From NCBI RefSeq assembly GCF_014650995.1, contig NZ_BMWA01000001.1:466312-530311 (forward strand): a stretch of 64,000 bases of DNA. Direction: 5' to 3'. The stretch comes from Streptomyces viridiviolaceus (GTDB lineage Bacteria; Actinomycetota; Actinomycetes; Streptomycetales; Streptomycetaceae). The notes below the pieces were generated by a model. It was not told where the DNA came from. It searched no databases and was given only the letters and a program-made list of their open reading frames with translations. Positions 1-8,596 of the stretch are shown here, piece after piece (positions within the stretch are counted from its first letter, which is position 1; every line of letters begins with the position of its first letter). Made by a program: the position numbers and the translations under genes.

Positions 1-612
1 GCTGCTTTCAAAGGTGGCACTCGCGTCGACCGCCATGCCGTAGCGCCCCTGCCGGGTCAGCCCGGCGGCCGCCTCCTTCAGTTCGTCCCAGGTTCTCGGC
101 ACGGCGACACCGGCCTCGGCGAGCATGTCCTTGCTGTAGAAGAGGGCGACCGTGCTGACGTAGGGGGCCAGCCCGTACACCTTTCCCTCGTACGTGCCCG
201 CCGACAGGATGCCCTCGGCGAAACCGTTGGTGTCGATGCCGTACTGGTCCAGCGGGGTCAACGCGCCGGTCTGGGCGATCTGCTGAAGGTCGGCGTTGTC
301 CAGCATCAAAAGGTCGGGAAGGGTCCGAGACGATGCCTGCCGCAGGACCCTGGGGATGAGGGATGCCGGTGGAACGCTGGTGTGCTCGACCGTGACACCG
401 GCGGTCTTGCCGCACGCGGTGAGCACTTCGTTCCACTGGGTGTGCTCGGACCGCTGAGTGTAGTAATCGAGCACGGTGATGGAGGTGACCTTGCCGGTGG
501 CGGAGCCCGTACCGGCTCCCCCGACGCACCCGGTGGTGGCCAGTACCAAGGCCATGGCCCCGGCCAGGCGGGCGGCGATGCGACGCACGGGCCGTCCAGC
601 CGGTGAGATCAT
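1..612 (-). CDS. Extracellular solute-binding lipoprotein (ABC importer), 3' end outside window
   Basis: Only the first 204 codons are present; the gene runs off the left edge. The reverse strand from the ATG at 612 reads as a lipoprotein: basic N-terminus, hydrophobic stretch, and lipobox ATTGC with the lipidated cysteine at residue 29. The mature part has the family 1 solute-binding pattern: a segment like SITVLDYYTQ, then LPDLLMLDNADLQQIAQ, then GKVYGLAPYVSTVALFYSKD and VPRTWDELKEAA. Such proteins sit outside the membrane and hand sugars or oligosaccharides to MalFG-type permeases, which would lie to the left of this window. The substrate cannot be told. No strong ribosome site is seen before the ATG. 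Confidence 0.85.
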   Translation of the reverse strand, partial: MISPAGRPVRRIAARLAGAMALVLATTGCVGGAGTGSATGKVTSITVLDYYTQRSEHTQWNEVLTACGKTAGVTVEHTSVPPASLIPRVLRQASSRTLPDLLMLDNADLQQIAQTGALTPLDQYGIDTNGFAEGILSAGTYEGKVYGLAPYVSTVALFYSKDMLAEAGVAVPRTWDELKEAAAGLTRQGRYGMAVDASATFESS

Positions 613-872
613 GTGATTGCCTTTGCAGTGGGACGGTGTGCGAGCCGGGGACGGTGTCGCAAGGACTGCGGACTCGTAGGGCGGCGGTCAGGGTGGCCCG
701 AACCGGCGGCTTCTGTTCGAATGCATCTTAAACACCCCGCTGGACCGTGCCGCGGGGCACACTGACGATTGACTGCCGCGCAGGGTTTTCGGCAGCGGTT
801 CCCGAGCCCGCGCAGATGTGTGATCCGCTGTTCGCCATTCAGCGTCTCCGCTCGAGGCCGTCGCCGCCTCGG
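613..872. other. Intergenic stretch, promoter side of the solute-binding gene
   Basis: About 260 bases between the start of the solute-binding gene and the stop of the hydrolase gene, both on the minus strand. I see no coding pattern, tRNA-like fold or strong palindrome. It should hold the promoter of the solute-binding gene, but no clear -35/-10 pair stands out. Confidence 0.4.
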
Positions 873-1604
873 TCATTGTCCCTGTTCCGCCGCTTCCCGG
901 ATCATCGCCACCACGGCATCGGGCTGCGACAGCACAACGGCGTGCGACCCATCCAGCACGTGCTCGTTGGCCGCCATGCGTTGCGCCATGAAGCGCTGGG
1001 CGGTGGGATTGAGCATCCGGTCTGCGTTCGCGATGGCGTACCAGGAAGGCATGGCGGCCCATGCGGGCGGACCCGATCGGCTGGTCAGTGCGTTGCAGGC
1101 GATCGGGCGTTGCGTCACGGACATCAGCTTCGTGGCTGTGGGCGTCAGATCAGCGGCGTAGACCTGAGGGAACAGCTCCTTGCGGATGTACAGCTCGCTG
1201 TCCGGGTCGCCGGGAGTCCGAGTTGGCAGAGCGACGGTGCATGTCGCGTCGGCGACGGGCGCTGGGGCGAATCGGTTCATGATGTCCAGGACGCACTCGC
1301 CTGCGTCGAGACCGAACGCTGCGACATAGCACAGAGCCACGACGTTGTCGGCGTCGGCGGCGGCTTGGGTGATGACCGCACCGCCGTAGTCGTGGCCGAC
1401 CAGAACGACAGGCGTGTCGATGTCCCGCAGCGTGCTCCTGACCGAGGCGGCGTCCTGCGCCAGACCGCGCAGCGGATTCGCCGGAGCCCGAACGGTCAGT
1501 CCGTCGGTTTGAAGCAGACTGATGACGCCCGCCCACGACGAGGCGTCCGTGAACGCACCGTGCACGAGCACGATGGTCGGGAGTGAGGAACTGTGTGCGT
1601 GCAT
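873..1604 (-). CDS. Alpha/beta hydrolase with Asp at the nucleophile position
   Basis: A 243-residue alpha/beta hydrolase. I place the start at the ATG at 1604 (MHAHSSSLPTIVLVHGAF) because longer versions run into the upstream regulator gene. The oxyanion-side motif VHGAFTDASSW and the nucleophile elbow LVGHDYGGAV are clear. The elbow has Asp where the close relative in this window (50928-51782) has Ser (LVGHSYGGAV). Further conserved points are ANADRMLNP (acid) and GSHAVVLSQP (catalytic His). Asp nucleophiles are typical of dehalogenases and epoxide hydrolases, so chemistry may differ from the esterase-like relatives. It lies 86 bases downstream of a LAL regulator on the same strand and may be controlled by it. 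The substrate is unknown. Confidence 0.85.
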   Translation of the reverse strand: MHAHSSSLPTIVLVHGAFTDASSWAGVISLLQTDGLTVRAPANPLRGLAQDAASVRSTLRDIDTPVVLVGHDYGGAVITQAAADADNVVALCYVAAFGLDAGECVLDIMNRFAPAPVADATCTVALPTRTPGDPDSELYIRKELFPQVYAADLTPTATKLMSVTQRPIACNALTSRSGPPAWAAMPSWYAIANADRMLNPTAQRFMAQRMAANEHVLDGSHAVVLSQPDAVVAMIREAAEQGQ

Positions 1605-1690
1605 GCCGGTGGCCTCCGACTGTGTGGGGATGCCCCAGTCGTACGCGTCCAGGCCCGGCACTGCATCGCGTGAACGTACCAATGTATTAC

Positions 1691-4435
1691 TCAGCTGTCG
1701 GGCAGGGCCATGACCACGTTGGCCAGCTGCACCCGGGAGTTGATCTCCAGTTTGCGGAAGACGGATGTCAGGTGGGTGTTGACCGTGTGCGGGGAGACCA
1801 CGAGCAGTTCTGCGGCCGACCGATTGGTGTGGCCCTGAGCGATGAGGCGCGCGATCTTCTTCTCCGAGGCCGTGAGAGAGCCCCATCCCTGCACGGGGCG
1901 CTGGACGGGCGCTGTCCTGCCGCCGGCGGCACCAGCGCCCTTCAAAGCCTGGCGGACACGTGCCGCGGCGGCGTGGGCGCCCGACTCGGCGTACGTGTCA
2001 CGGGCGTGGGTCAGTGCGGCCACAGCCTGCTGCTTCCGGCCCGCCGACAGGAGTGCCCTTCCGAGGTCCGCGGACGCGGCTGCGCGGACCAGCGCGCGGG
2101 GGCTGGCGTTGAGCAGTTCCACGGAGCGTTCGAGCATGGCGAGATCGTTCTTCACGAGCCCGAGGGCTTGTGCTGCGATACCCGTGGCGGTCGGCACGGC
2201 AGGGTTGCGTCCGGCATGGGCTTCGGCCTGTGCGGCGAGGTCCTCGGCCAGCTCGTGGTCCGCGGCGCTCAAAGCCATGCGTATCGCGGAGTCGACCCAG
2301 TCGCGCAGGAGCCGCCAGCGCATGAAGGCTCCTACCTGCTGCACTTGCCGGACTTTGGCGACGGAAAGGCCCGCGTCCCCGTCCGCCTCGGCGTGAACCG
2401 CTTCCAGAAAGAGCACGGCGGCGGTGTTACCCGGGTTCGGCTTGGCCGCCAGTCTTTCCCGCGCCGCGCTCAGATGCTCCCGCGCCGCTTCCTGGTCACC
2501 TCGCAGGAGCGCGATGCGCGAGCGGATCACGCGTCCGTTCACCTGCTGGACGGGGACCTGCACCTCGTCTTCCAGGTGTTCCATGGTCAGGAAATCGGCG
2601 TCGGCGTCGTCGAGCCGGCCGAGGCCGAGATCGTGCTGGCCCTGGGCCCACAGCATCATCGCCTGACGCGGCGCCCCCGCCTGCGTCGCCTGCAGGAGCA
2701 GCCGTTGCCCGGTCTCGAAGTCGTCCACGTGCAGGCGGGCGACGATCTCTTCCGGCAGGAAGGCGGGATCGATGGCACTCAACGCGGCGAAACGTTCCAG
2801 CGCGAGCGCGTTCTCACCGGCGTTCTGCGCGATCTCACCGAGCCCGGACAGGGCCAGGACGTGTGCCTCCCGGTCACCGATCGCGGTGGCGTCACGCAGT
2901 GCGCTCTCGCCGGCCTCGCGCGCTGCGGCCAGATCGTGCTCACGGGACAGGGCAAGGGTACGCAGGGCGGCCAGCCTCGCCGCGATCTCCGGGAGGGCGC
3001 CGCCCAGGGCAAGGGCGGCTTCGGTCCGGCGGCGCAGTTCACCGGCGAGGTCCATGCTCCACAGCGTCCCGCCGAGGGCGGCCTGCAGCCGACTGAATAC
3101 CTCCAGCGGTGGCCGGGCGGCCAGTAGCTCGTCACCCGTGGACAGGGCGTCCCGGCTCCTGCCGGCTCGGGTCAGGACGAGTATCGTCTGCTCACCCACT
3201 GCGAACCTCAGCGGCCGTACCGACGGCACCAGGGCCAGGGCACGGGTCATGAGGTCGGCCGCGAGGTCCGGGGTGACCGCCAGTACGTCATCAGCCGCGC
3301 GCTGTAGCAGCGCCACGGCTTCCTCGTCTCCGGGCAGGGCACCCCGCAGAACGTGGGGCACCGCGTCGATCGGCTGGTGTCCCGCGGCGACCAGGACACG
3401 TGCGGCTTCTCGGTGCAGTGTTTTACGGGCCGACGGCAGAATGTCGGCGTAGACCGCCTGGCGCAGGAGATCATGCCTGAAGGCCAGGCGCTCACCGTCA
3501 TCGTCGAGGAGCCCCGCGCGCACGGCTTCCTCAAGCGCTGCGATGAGTGTGGCGGGCGCCCGGTCGCAGAGTGCGGCGGCGTCCTGCAAGCCGAAGGTGC
3601 GTCCCAAGACCGCGCCCATCTGGAGGAAGCGCAGTGTGTCGGGTTTCATGGACCTGAGTCTGCTGCGGACGCCCACCACGAGTCCCGGGGGCACGAAGTT
3701 GTCCGTCGCCTCGGCGGTGCGCAGGCCCGCGAGCATCTCGACGGCCAGAAACGGGTTGCCGCCCGCTCCGTCGAGCAGTTCACGGACCCGCTCGTCGACC
3801 GCTGCCCCGAGTGCGTCGTCGGCCAGTTGAGTGATGGCCTCGCCGGTCAGGGGGCCCAGGGGCACGGTGACTGTCGTGCAGCTTCCGGCCGCGGCCGCGA
3901 CGATCTCCTCTGCCGGGCCCGCAGGCTCCCGTCGCTCGGTCAGTATCCACAGCACCGGCGAGGTTCGCAGACGCGTCGGAAGCTGCTGCAGGGCGAATCG
4001 GCTCAGCGGGTCGGCCCATTGCACGTCGTCCAGACCGATCAGTACGGGCACGTCGCCCGCTCTGGCTTCAATCACTTCGGCGAGGCGTTCCACCAGCCAG
4101 ATCCGCTGGTCGTAATTGCGGGCGAGGTCGGCGAAGACATCGCCGGACAGCAGCGGCTGTTCACCTTGCAGGATGCATGCTGCCAACGACGACAGCGGCA
4201 CGATGTGATGCAGTTCATCGGCCTTGCCGACGCTGACGGAGAACCCTGTGGCCCTGGCCTGGGCGACGACTTCGGCGAGCAGCGTGGTCTTGCCGATACC
4301 GGGTTCGCCCTGAATGAGTGCCATCCCGGCGCTTCCGGCGCGGGCCACAGAGTTGATCAGTGCCTCGAGCTCTGCGAGCTCGGCCTCCCGTCCGCGCAGA
4401 CCGCTACGGGACAGTGGACCGCCTGCTCCTGCCAT
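1691..4435 (-). CDS. LAL-type LuxR family ATPase regulator
   Basis: A 914-residue large ATP-binding LuxR-type activator. The start is set at ATG 4435 (MAGAGGPLSRSGLRGREAEL), where family similarity begins; the open frame extends upstream without recognisable protein. Walker A is GEPGIGKTT (residues about 43-51) and Walker B is VLIGLDDVQW (about 131-140). A long helical, TPR-like middle follows. The C-terminal 60 residues form a GerE/LuxR helix-turn-helix (LTASEKKIARLIAQGHTNRS, then VSPHTVNTHL). Family members are DNA-binding activators that sense a ligand through the ATPase and repeat region. The hydrolase gene at 873-1604 lies just downstream and is the likeliest local target; that link is inference. 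Confidence 0.92.
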   Translation of the reverse strand: MAGAGGPLSRSGLRGREAELAELEALINSVARAGSAGMALIQGEPGIGKTTLLAEVVAQARATGFSVSVGKADELHHIVPLSSLAACILQGEQPLLSGDVFADLARNYDQRIWLVERLAEVIEARAGDVPVLIGLDDVQWADPLSRFALQQLPTRLRTSPVLWILTERREPAGPAEEIVAAAAGSCTTVTVPLGPLTGEAITQLADDALGAAVDERVRELLDGAGGNPFLAVEMLAGLRTAEATDNFVPPGLVVGVRSRLRSMKPDTLRFLQMGAVLGRTFGLQDAAALCDRAPATLIAALEEAVRAGLLDDDGERLAFRHDLLRQAVYADILPSARKTLHREAARVLVAAGHQPIDAVPHVLRGALPGDEEAVALLQRAADDVLAVTPDLAADLMTRALALVPSVRPLRFAVGEQTILVLTRAGRSRDALSTGDELLAARPPLEVFSRLQAALGGTLWSMDLAGELRRRTEAALALGGALPEIAARLAALRTLALSREHDLAAAREAGESALRDATAIGDREAHVLALSGLGEIAQNAGENALALERFAALSAIDPAFLPEEIVARLHVDDFETGQRLLLQATQAGAPRQAMMLWAQGQHDLGLGRLDDADADFLTMEHLEDEVQVPVQQVNGRVIRSRIALLRGDQEAAREHLSAARERLAAKPNPGNTAAVLFLEAVHAEADGDAGLSVAKVRQVQQVGAFMRWRLLRDWVDSAIRMALSAADHELAEDLAAQAEAHAGRNPAVPTATGIAAQALGLVKNDLAMLERSVELLNASPRALVRAAASADLGRALLSAGRKQQAVAALTHARDTYAESGAHAAAARVRQALKGAGAAGGRTAPVQRPVQGWGSLTASEKKIARLIAQGHTNRSAAELLVVSPHTVNTHLTSVFRKLEINSRVQLANVVMALPDS

Positions 4436-5037
4436 CCTCAGAACCCACTCCGTGCGCACCAGCCTGCCGAAGCCGGTCTTCCACCACGCCGACGGCTGGC
4501 TTCGTTCTTCCGCAGGCCATGACGTTCGGTCACCCGGCCTCGGGTGACCGCAGTCCCGTCCGAGGCATTCGCCGGCTCCCCGGGCGCGGCGAGAGATCGC
4601 GTCCTGCGGCGACCTCTGTCCCCGTCGGCCGGGAACCGGACCGTCTCGATCACAAGGGTCACAGGCACCTCCAGCCGGTCGCGTGTCAAGACCGACGGCC
4701 ACTGCACAGACTGCCGAGCCGACACCGCATCCAGCCAGGCACACGGGACGCCTCACGCCGTCGCCACGATGACTGCAGAGCGACTGCAGGCATGCGTTGT
4801 GCGGTGGACACTTGTCTCTCCGTGCACTCTAGCTGTTCCCTGTGCGCACCCGGACGGCTGCACCACCATGGTCTCTCCGTTAGCGTCCAGGCAGCGTGAG
4901 AGACGACGGAGCCGAGCTCGGACACGGTGTCCCGGCCGAGGACCGGCATGACCTGTACCGCCATGTCGACTGTGAAGGGTTGGCGTGCATCATGTCGGAC
5001 GCAGCGGCCAAGAGCGCGATCGGCAGACCCGGTATGG
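4436..5037. other. Intergenic stretch, no supported gene
   Basis: About 600 bases between the LAL regulator start and the uppP relic. Short open frames exist on both strands but none has recognisable protein, a sensible start or clean codon bias. The leftward promoter of the LAL regulator should lie here. The missing N-terminal half of the uppP relic is not visible in this stretch either. Confidence 0.45.
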
Positions 5038-5587
5038 GAGGGGCCGTTCCGTGACCTGCGCCTGACCGCGACCATGCTCATCGTGATGGGCATCGTCCTG
5101 GGTGTCGCGGACCGCCGCGCCGCGAGCGACGAGCGCGGCGGTCGCCACCGCTCCCCCGTCCAGCGCAAGACCCTCTACGATCTCAACGCCAAGGACGGCC
5201 TCATCTACGGCCTGTGCCAGGCCATGGCGCTGCGCCCCCGGCGTATCCCGCTCCGGAGCCACCACCAGCGGAGGTCTCTTCATGGGCTACACCCGCGAGG
5301 CCGCCGCCCGCTCCTGCTTCCTGCTCGCCATCCCCGCCGTCCTCGCCTCCGGCATCTTCGAACTCAAGGATGCCCCTGAGGAGGGCGACATCGCCTGGGG
5401 TCCGACCTGGCTGGCCACCGTCATCGCCTTCGCGGTCGGCTATGCCGTCATCGCCTGGTTCATGAGGTTCATCGAAACGAAGAGCTTCATGCCCTTCGTG
5501 TACTACCGCATCGCTCTCGGTGTCGTGATCATCGCTTTCGTGACATTCGGCGTGCTCAGCCCACACGCCGCGGAATCGGCCGGGTGA
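5038..5587 (+). pseudogene. uppP: uppP (undecaprenyl-diphosphatase) remnant, 5' truncated and frameshifted
   Basis: The C-terminal half of UppP/BacA, which dephosphorylates undecaprenyl pyrophosphate in the membrane. In one frame from about 5038 the text reads [20 protein letters not shown] and then [14 protein letters not shown]. At about 5232-5237 an extra base moves the reading to the next frame, which continues [20 protein letters not shown] and ends HAAESAG at 5587. Intact Streptomyces UppP has about 276 residues. Here roughly the first 110 are missing, including the catalytic Glu/Ser region. The GVSRSG motif survives, but the usual Tyr-Ser of AARYSF has become Ser-Cys. Clearly non-functional; a full copy is presumably elsewhere. 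Confidence 0.88.
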
Positions 5588-5680
5588 CACGGGCCGTCCG
5601 CTCCGACGTCCACGGCCACCCGCGGCACCGTGGAACTCGCGCGGTCGTCCGCACACTCCCCACGTGGGCTGTCGCCCGCT

Positions 5681-8596
5681 TCAGAGGCCGCCCGGTGTGT
5701 CCAGGCCCGTCAGGGCGCCCACCGGGTCGAGGTCGGGGGTGCCGCGGGGCCACCAGTCCTCGCGACCCGGTTCCGATTCGTAGGCGTACCACAGGCCGGT
5801 GCGGCCGAGGCGCAGTTGGACATGACCCTGGGGGTGGGTGAGGCGGTTGCGCCAGGGCCGGAAGGCGGGGAGGTCGGCGGCCAGGAGCAGGGGGCGGGCG
5901 CGGTCGAAGCGGCCGGCCGGCGGATCCCAGGATTCCTCCAGGGCGTTGAGGCCCTCCAGGCCGCCCTGGCGCCAGGCCGCCACCGCGCGCGCCAGCTCGG
6001 TCGTCGTGCGGCCGGCGGCCGAGGCGAGTGAGGTGTACAGCGCGCGGCTGCCGGCGGTGAGCCCGGAGCCGGGGCGGGCCGCGGCGAGACGGACGGCGTC
6101 CTGCCAGAACGTCAGCCCGCCGACCGGGTCCCGGCCCGTGGTCAGCAGGGCGTGGGCGCGGGCGGCGGCATCGGTGGCCAGCTGGTCCAGGGCGAAGGGG
6201 TCCGGGCCGCCGGGGGCGGCCGGGTAGGCCGGGGGCTGCTCGGGGTGCGGGGGCGCGGGCAGCGGCGCCGGGAGGGGCGGGAGAGAACGCGGGGTCAGCG
6301 CCTCACCGGCCCGGACGCCGGGCAGCGGTTCCGGCCCCTTGTCCTGTGCGGCGCGTGCCGCGCGGGCGGCGCTCAGCCGGGACAGGGCGTCCAGCAGCTC
6401 GCGTTCGCCCCGGCCGCGCAGCAGGAGCAGGACGAAGGGGTCGGCGTCGAGCAGGCGTGCCGTCTGGTAGCAGAGGGCGGCGGCGTGCTTGCAGGGGTGC
6501 CCGGAGTCGGGGCAGCTGCACTGCGGGGCGAGGTCGCCGGGGCCCGGGAGCAGCGGGACCCCGCAGTCCGCCAGGGAGTGGGGCAACTCCTTGTCCAGCA
6601 GGGCCGCGATGTGCCCGGGTCGCTCGGCGGCCGCGTCCAGGAAGCGCTCCCAGTCGGCGTCGTCGAGCGTGCGCAGCCGTACCTGCACACGGTACGGGCG
6701 GGGTCGGCTCCCCTGCACGTACGCCAGAACGAGCCCGGGCGTCACGGTGATGGCGTCGACGTGGCCCCGCCCGGCGTACCCACGACCACGGGCCAGCCGC
6801 TGCGGGTCGAGCGCGCCCTCCTCCAACGCGGTCACCCACGCGTTCCCCCACCACGTCTCGGCGATGCCCGAGTCCTCCCCCGACCGGGGCGGGAACGCGG
6901 GGAACGTACGACGCAGCTCGCCGTCGCGCCCGGGGGCGGCCATGGAGCGGGGTGCACGAGGGGGCGCGGGCTCGGCCTTCGATGCGTGCCGGTGGGGGAC
7001 GGCCGGGGACTGCCGACGGGGGGTCGCGGACCGGGGCGGGTGCGACGGGCTCGACGGGCGCCCGGGCAACGGGGCTGCGAGGGGCGGGTCCGCCGGGGAC
7101 TCGGCTTCGGGCGACGGATCCGCACCATGCGCCGAGGCCGCCGCGGAGGACGCACCCGCCGTACGCACCGGAGCGGGTGAGGAGAACGGGTCCACAGCAC
7201 GCGCCGGACCGACTGAGGAGGACGGGTCCACAGCACGCGCCGGACCCGCTGCGGAGGACGCACCCTCAGCATGCGTGGGGACCGTCGCCGACGACGCACC
7301 CTCAACGCCCGCCGGAACCGCTGCCGACGACGAACCCTCAACACGCGCCGGACCCCCTGCCGACAACGCACCCTCAGCCGACGTCGAACCCGCCACAGAT
7401 GACGCACCGTCAACGCCCACCGGACCCGCAGCAGAGGACACGCCCTCAACATGTGCCGGACCCGCCGCCGACCACACACCCTCAGCACCCGTCGAACCCG
7501 CCACGGACGACGCACCCCCAGCGCCCACCGGACCCGCCGCAGACGACCCGCCCTCAACACGCGCCGGACCAGCCAAGGACGACGCACCCTCAACGCCCGC
7601 CGAAGTGACTGAGGGAGCCTGCTCGACGGCGGGGATATCCGCTGCCGAGTCCGTGTCGGAGGGCAACCGGAAGGCGTCCGCGAGCAGTTCCCCGAGCTCG
7701 CGGACACGGGCGTCGGCGACGCGTGTGCCGGCGCGCGGCGAGGACGAGGTGCGGGCAGGCCGCCGAGCACCACCGGCCTGCCTCCCGGCGGAGTCCGTCC
7801 GCGGCTGCCGCGCCTCCTGACGAGCGGCCCGCAGCGCCTCGCGCGCCACGTCCGCGGGACGAGCCCCGCGTCCGTCGCCGATACCGGGTCGGCGCGTCGA
7901 GGAGCGGGCCGGACTCGCGGCCGGGTCCGGGCCGGCACCGGACGCCGGGCCGGGACCGGACGCCGGGCCGGGACCGGACGCCGGGCCGGGACCGGACGCC
8001 GGGGAGGGACCGGACGCCGGGCCGGGACCGGACGCTGAGGAGGGACCGGACGCCGGGCCGGGACCGGACGCCGGGCCGGGACCGGACGCTGAGGAGGGAC
8101 CGGACGCCGGGGAGGGACCGGACGCCGGGGAGGGAGCCTGGGTCGGCTCGGAGCTGAGGCCGGAACGGGGCGGTCCCACTTCCGGGATGCCCGCCGCCCC
8201 TCCCCCGGCCCGGTCCACGAGCCCGTCGACCGCGCCGGACCCGGCCGTCGAGGACGGACCGGACACGTCGCCGGAACGGGCCGATTCCCCTCCCGGGGCG
8301 TCGGGTCGACCCGGCGACGACGGGTCGTCCCCGGCCCCGTCGGCGTCCGTCGGGTGGTCCGGCGCCTCCTCGGCCGTACCGCCCCCGGCCGCCGCGCGCC
8401 TGGCGGTCACCGCACGCCGCAGCGCCGCGCGTGCCACGTCGCCGGGGCGCGGCTCGGTGCGCCCGTCCGGCTCCCCCGCCGGTTCGCGCACCGTGGGCGC
8501 GGCGTCCGGCTCCGCGGCCGGCTCGGGCGTCGCGCCACCGCGCCCCCGTGCCGCGCGCAGGGCGCGGCGGGCCTCGTCGGCGGGGCGGGCGGTCAT
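5681..8596 (-). CDS. SWIM zinc-finger protein with long Ala/Gly/Pro/Ser repeat region
   Basis: A 971-residue protein in two parts. The C-terminal part from about residue 555 is globular and holds a SWIM zinc finger, CSCPDSGHPCKH (Cys693, Cys695, Cys702, His704). SWIM modules bind DNA or protein, and in bacteria often accompany SNF2 helicases. The first 550 residues are low complexity: a PSPASGP/GPGPASGP array (residues 155-220), then about 13 copies of a 12-residue VEGASSVAGPAR-like unit (335-490). A basic amphipathic motif close to RPADVAREALRAAR occurs three times (residues 4-19, 50-67, 246-263). The start codon overlaps the stop of the SNF2 gene by four bases (ATGA), so the two are translationally coupled. 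Confidence 0.88.
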   Translation of the reverse strand: MTARPADEARRALRAARGRGGATPEPAAEPDAAPTVREPAGEPDGRTEPRPGDVARAALRRAVTARRAAAGGGTAEEAPDHPTDADGAGDDPSSPGRPDAPGGESARSGDVSGPSSTAGSGAVDGLVDRAGGGAAGIPEVGPPRSGLSSEPTQAPSPASGPSPASGPSSASGPGPASGPGPASGPSSASGPGPASGPSPASGPGPASGPGPASGPGPASGAGPDPAASPARSSTRRPGIGDGRGARPADVAREALRAARQEARQPRTDSAGRQAGGARRPARTSSSPRAGTRVADARVRELGELLADAFRLPSDTDSAADIPAVEQAPSVTSAGVEGASSLAGPARVEGGSSAAGPVGAGGASSVAGSTGAEGVWSAAGPAHVEGVSSAAGPVGVDGASSVAGSTSAEGALSAGGPARVEGSSSAAVPAGVEGASSATVPTHAEGASSAAGPARAVDPSSSVGPARAVDPFSSPAPVRTAGASSAAASAHGADPSPEAESPADPPLAAPLPGRPSSPSHPPRSATPRRQSPAVPHRHASKAEPAPPRAPRSMAAPGRDGELRRTFPAFPPRSGEDSGIAETWWGNAWVTALEEGALDPQRLARGRGYAGRGHVDAITVTPGLVLAYVQGSRPRPYRVQVRLRTLDDADWERFLDAAAERPGHIAALLDKELPHSLADCGVPLLPGPGDLAPQCSCPDSGHPCKHAAALCYQTARLLDADPFVLLLLRGRGERELLDALSRLSAARAARAAQDKGPEPLPGVRAGEALTPRSLPPLPAPLPAPPHPEQPPAYPAAPGGPDPFALDQLATDAAARAHALLTTGRDPVGGLTFWQDAVRLAAARPGSGLTAGSRALYTSLASAAGRTTTELARAVAAWRQGGLEGLNALEESWDPPAGRFDRARPLLLAADLPAFRPWRNRLTHPQGHVQLRLGRTGLWYAYESEPGREDWWPRGTPDLDPVGALTGLDTPGGL
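7129..7594 (-). repeat. 36-bp tandem repeat array encoding a 12-residue unit
   Basis: About thirteen imperfect 36-bp units inside the SWIM gene. The encoded units read, in order, VEGASSLAGPAR, VEGGSSAAGPVG, AGGASSVAGSTG, AEGVWSAAGPAH and onward to TAGASSAAASAH. Divergence between units is high, so this is an old array kept in frame. Units have no spacers, so it is not a CRISPR. The protein segment would be a flexible, disordered linker. Confidence 0.85.
7936..8134 (-). repeat. 18-bp tandem repeat array encoding (G/S)P(G/S)PAS units
   Basis: About eleven copies of an 18-bp unit (on the plus strand ccggacgccgggccggga) inside the SWIM gene. It encodes a six-residue unit with GPGPAS, PSPASG and PSSASG variants. 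Units are nearly identical at the DNA level, so this array is younger than the 36-bp array and is likely to vary in copy number between strains. Confidence 0.88.

Noticed and set aside
4544..4951. A plus-strand frame of 135 codons upstream of the uppP relic
   Set aside because: Arg/Ser-rich text with no recognisable protein, no ribosome site, and not in continuity with uppP.
7129..7594. The 36-bp periodic array as a CRISPR
   Set aside because: Units are contiguous, without unique spacers, and keep a protein frame; no cas genes nearby.
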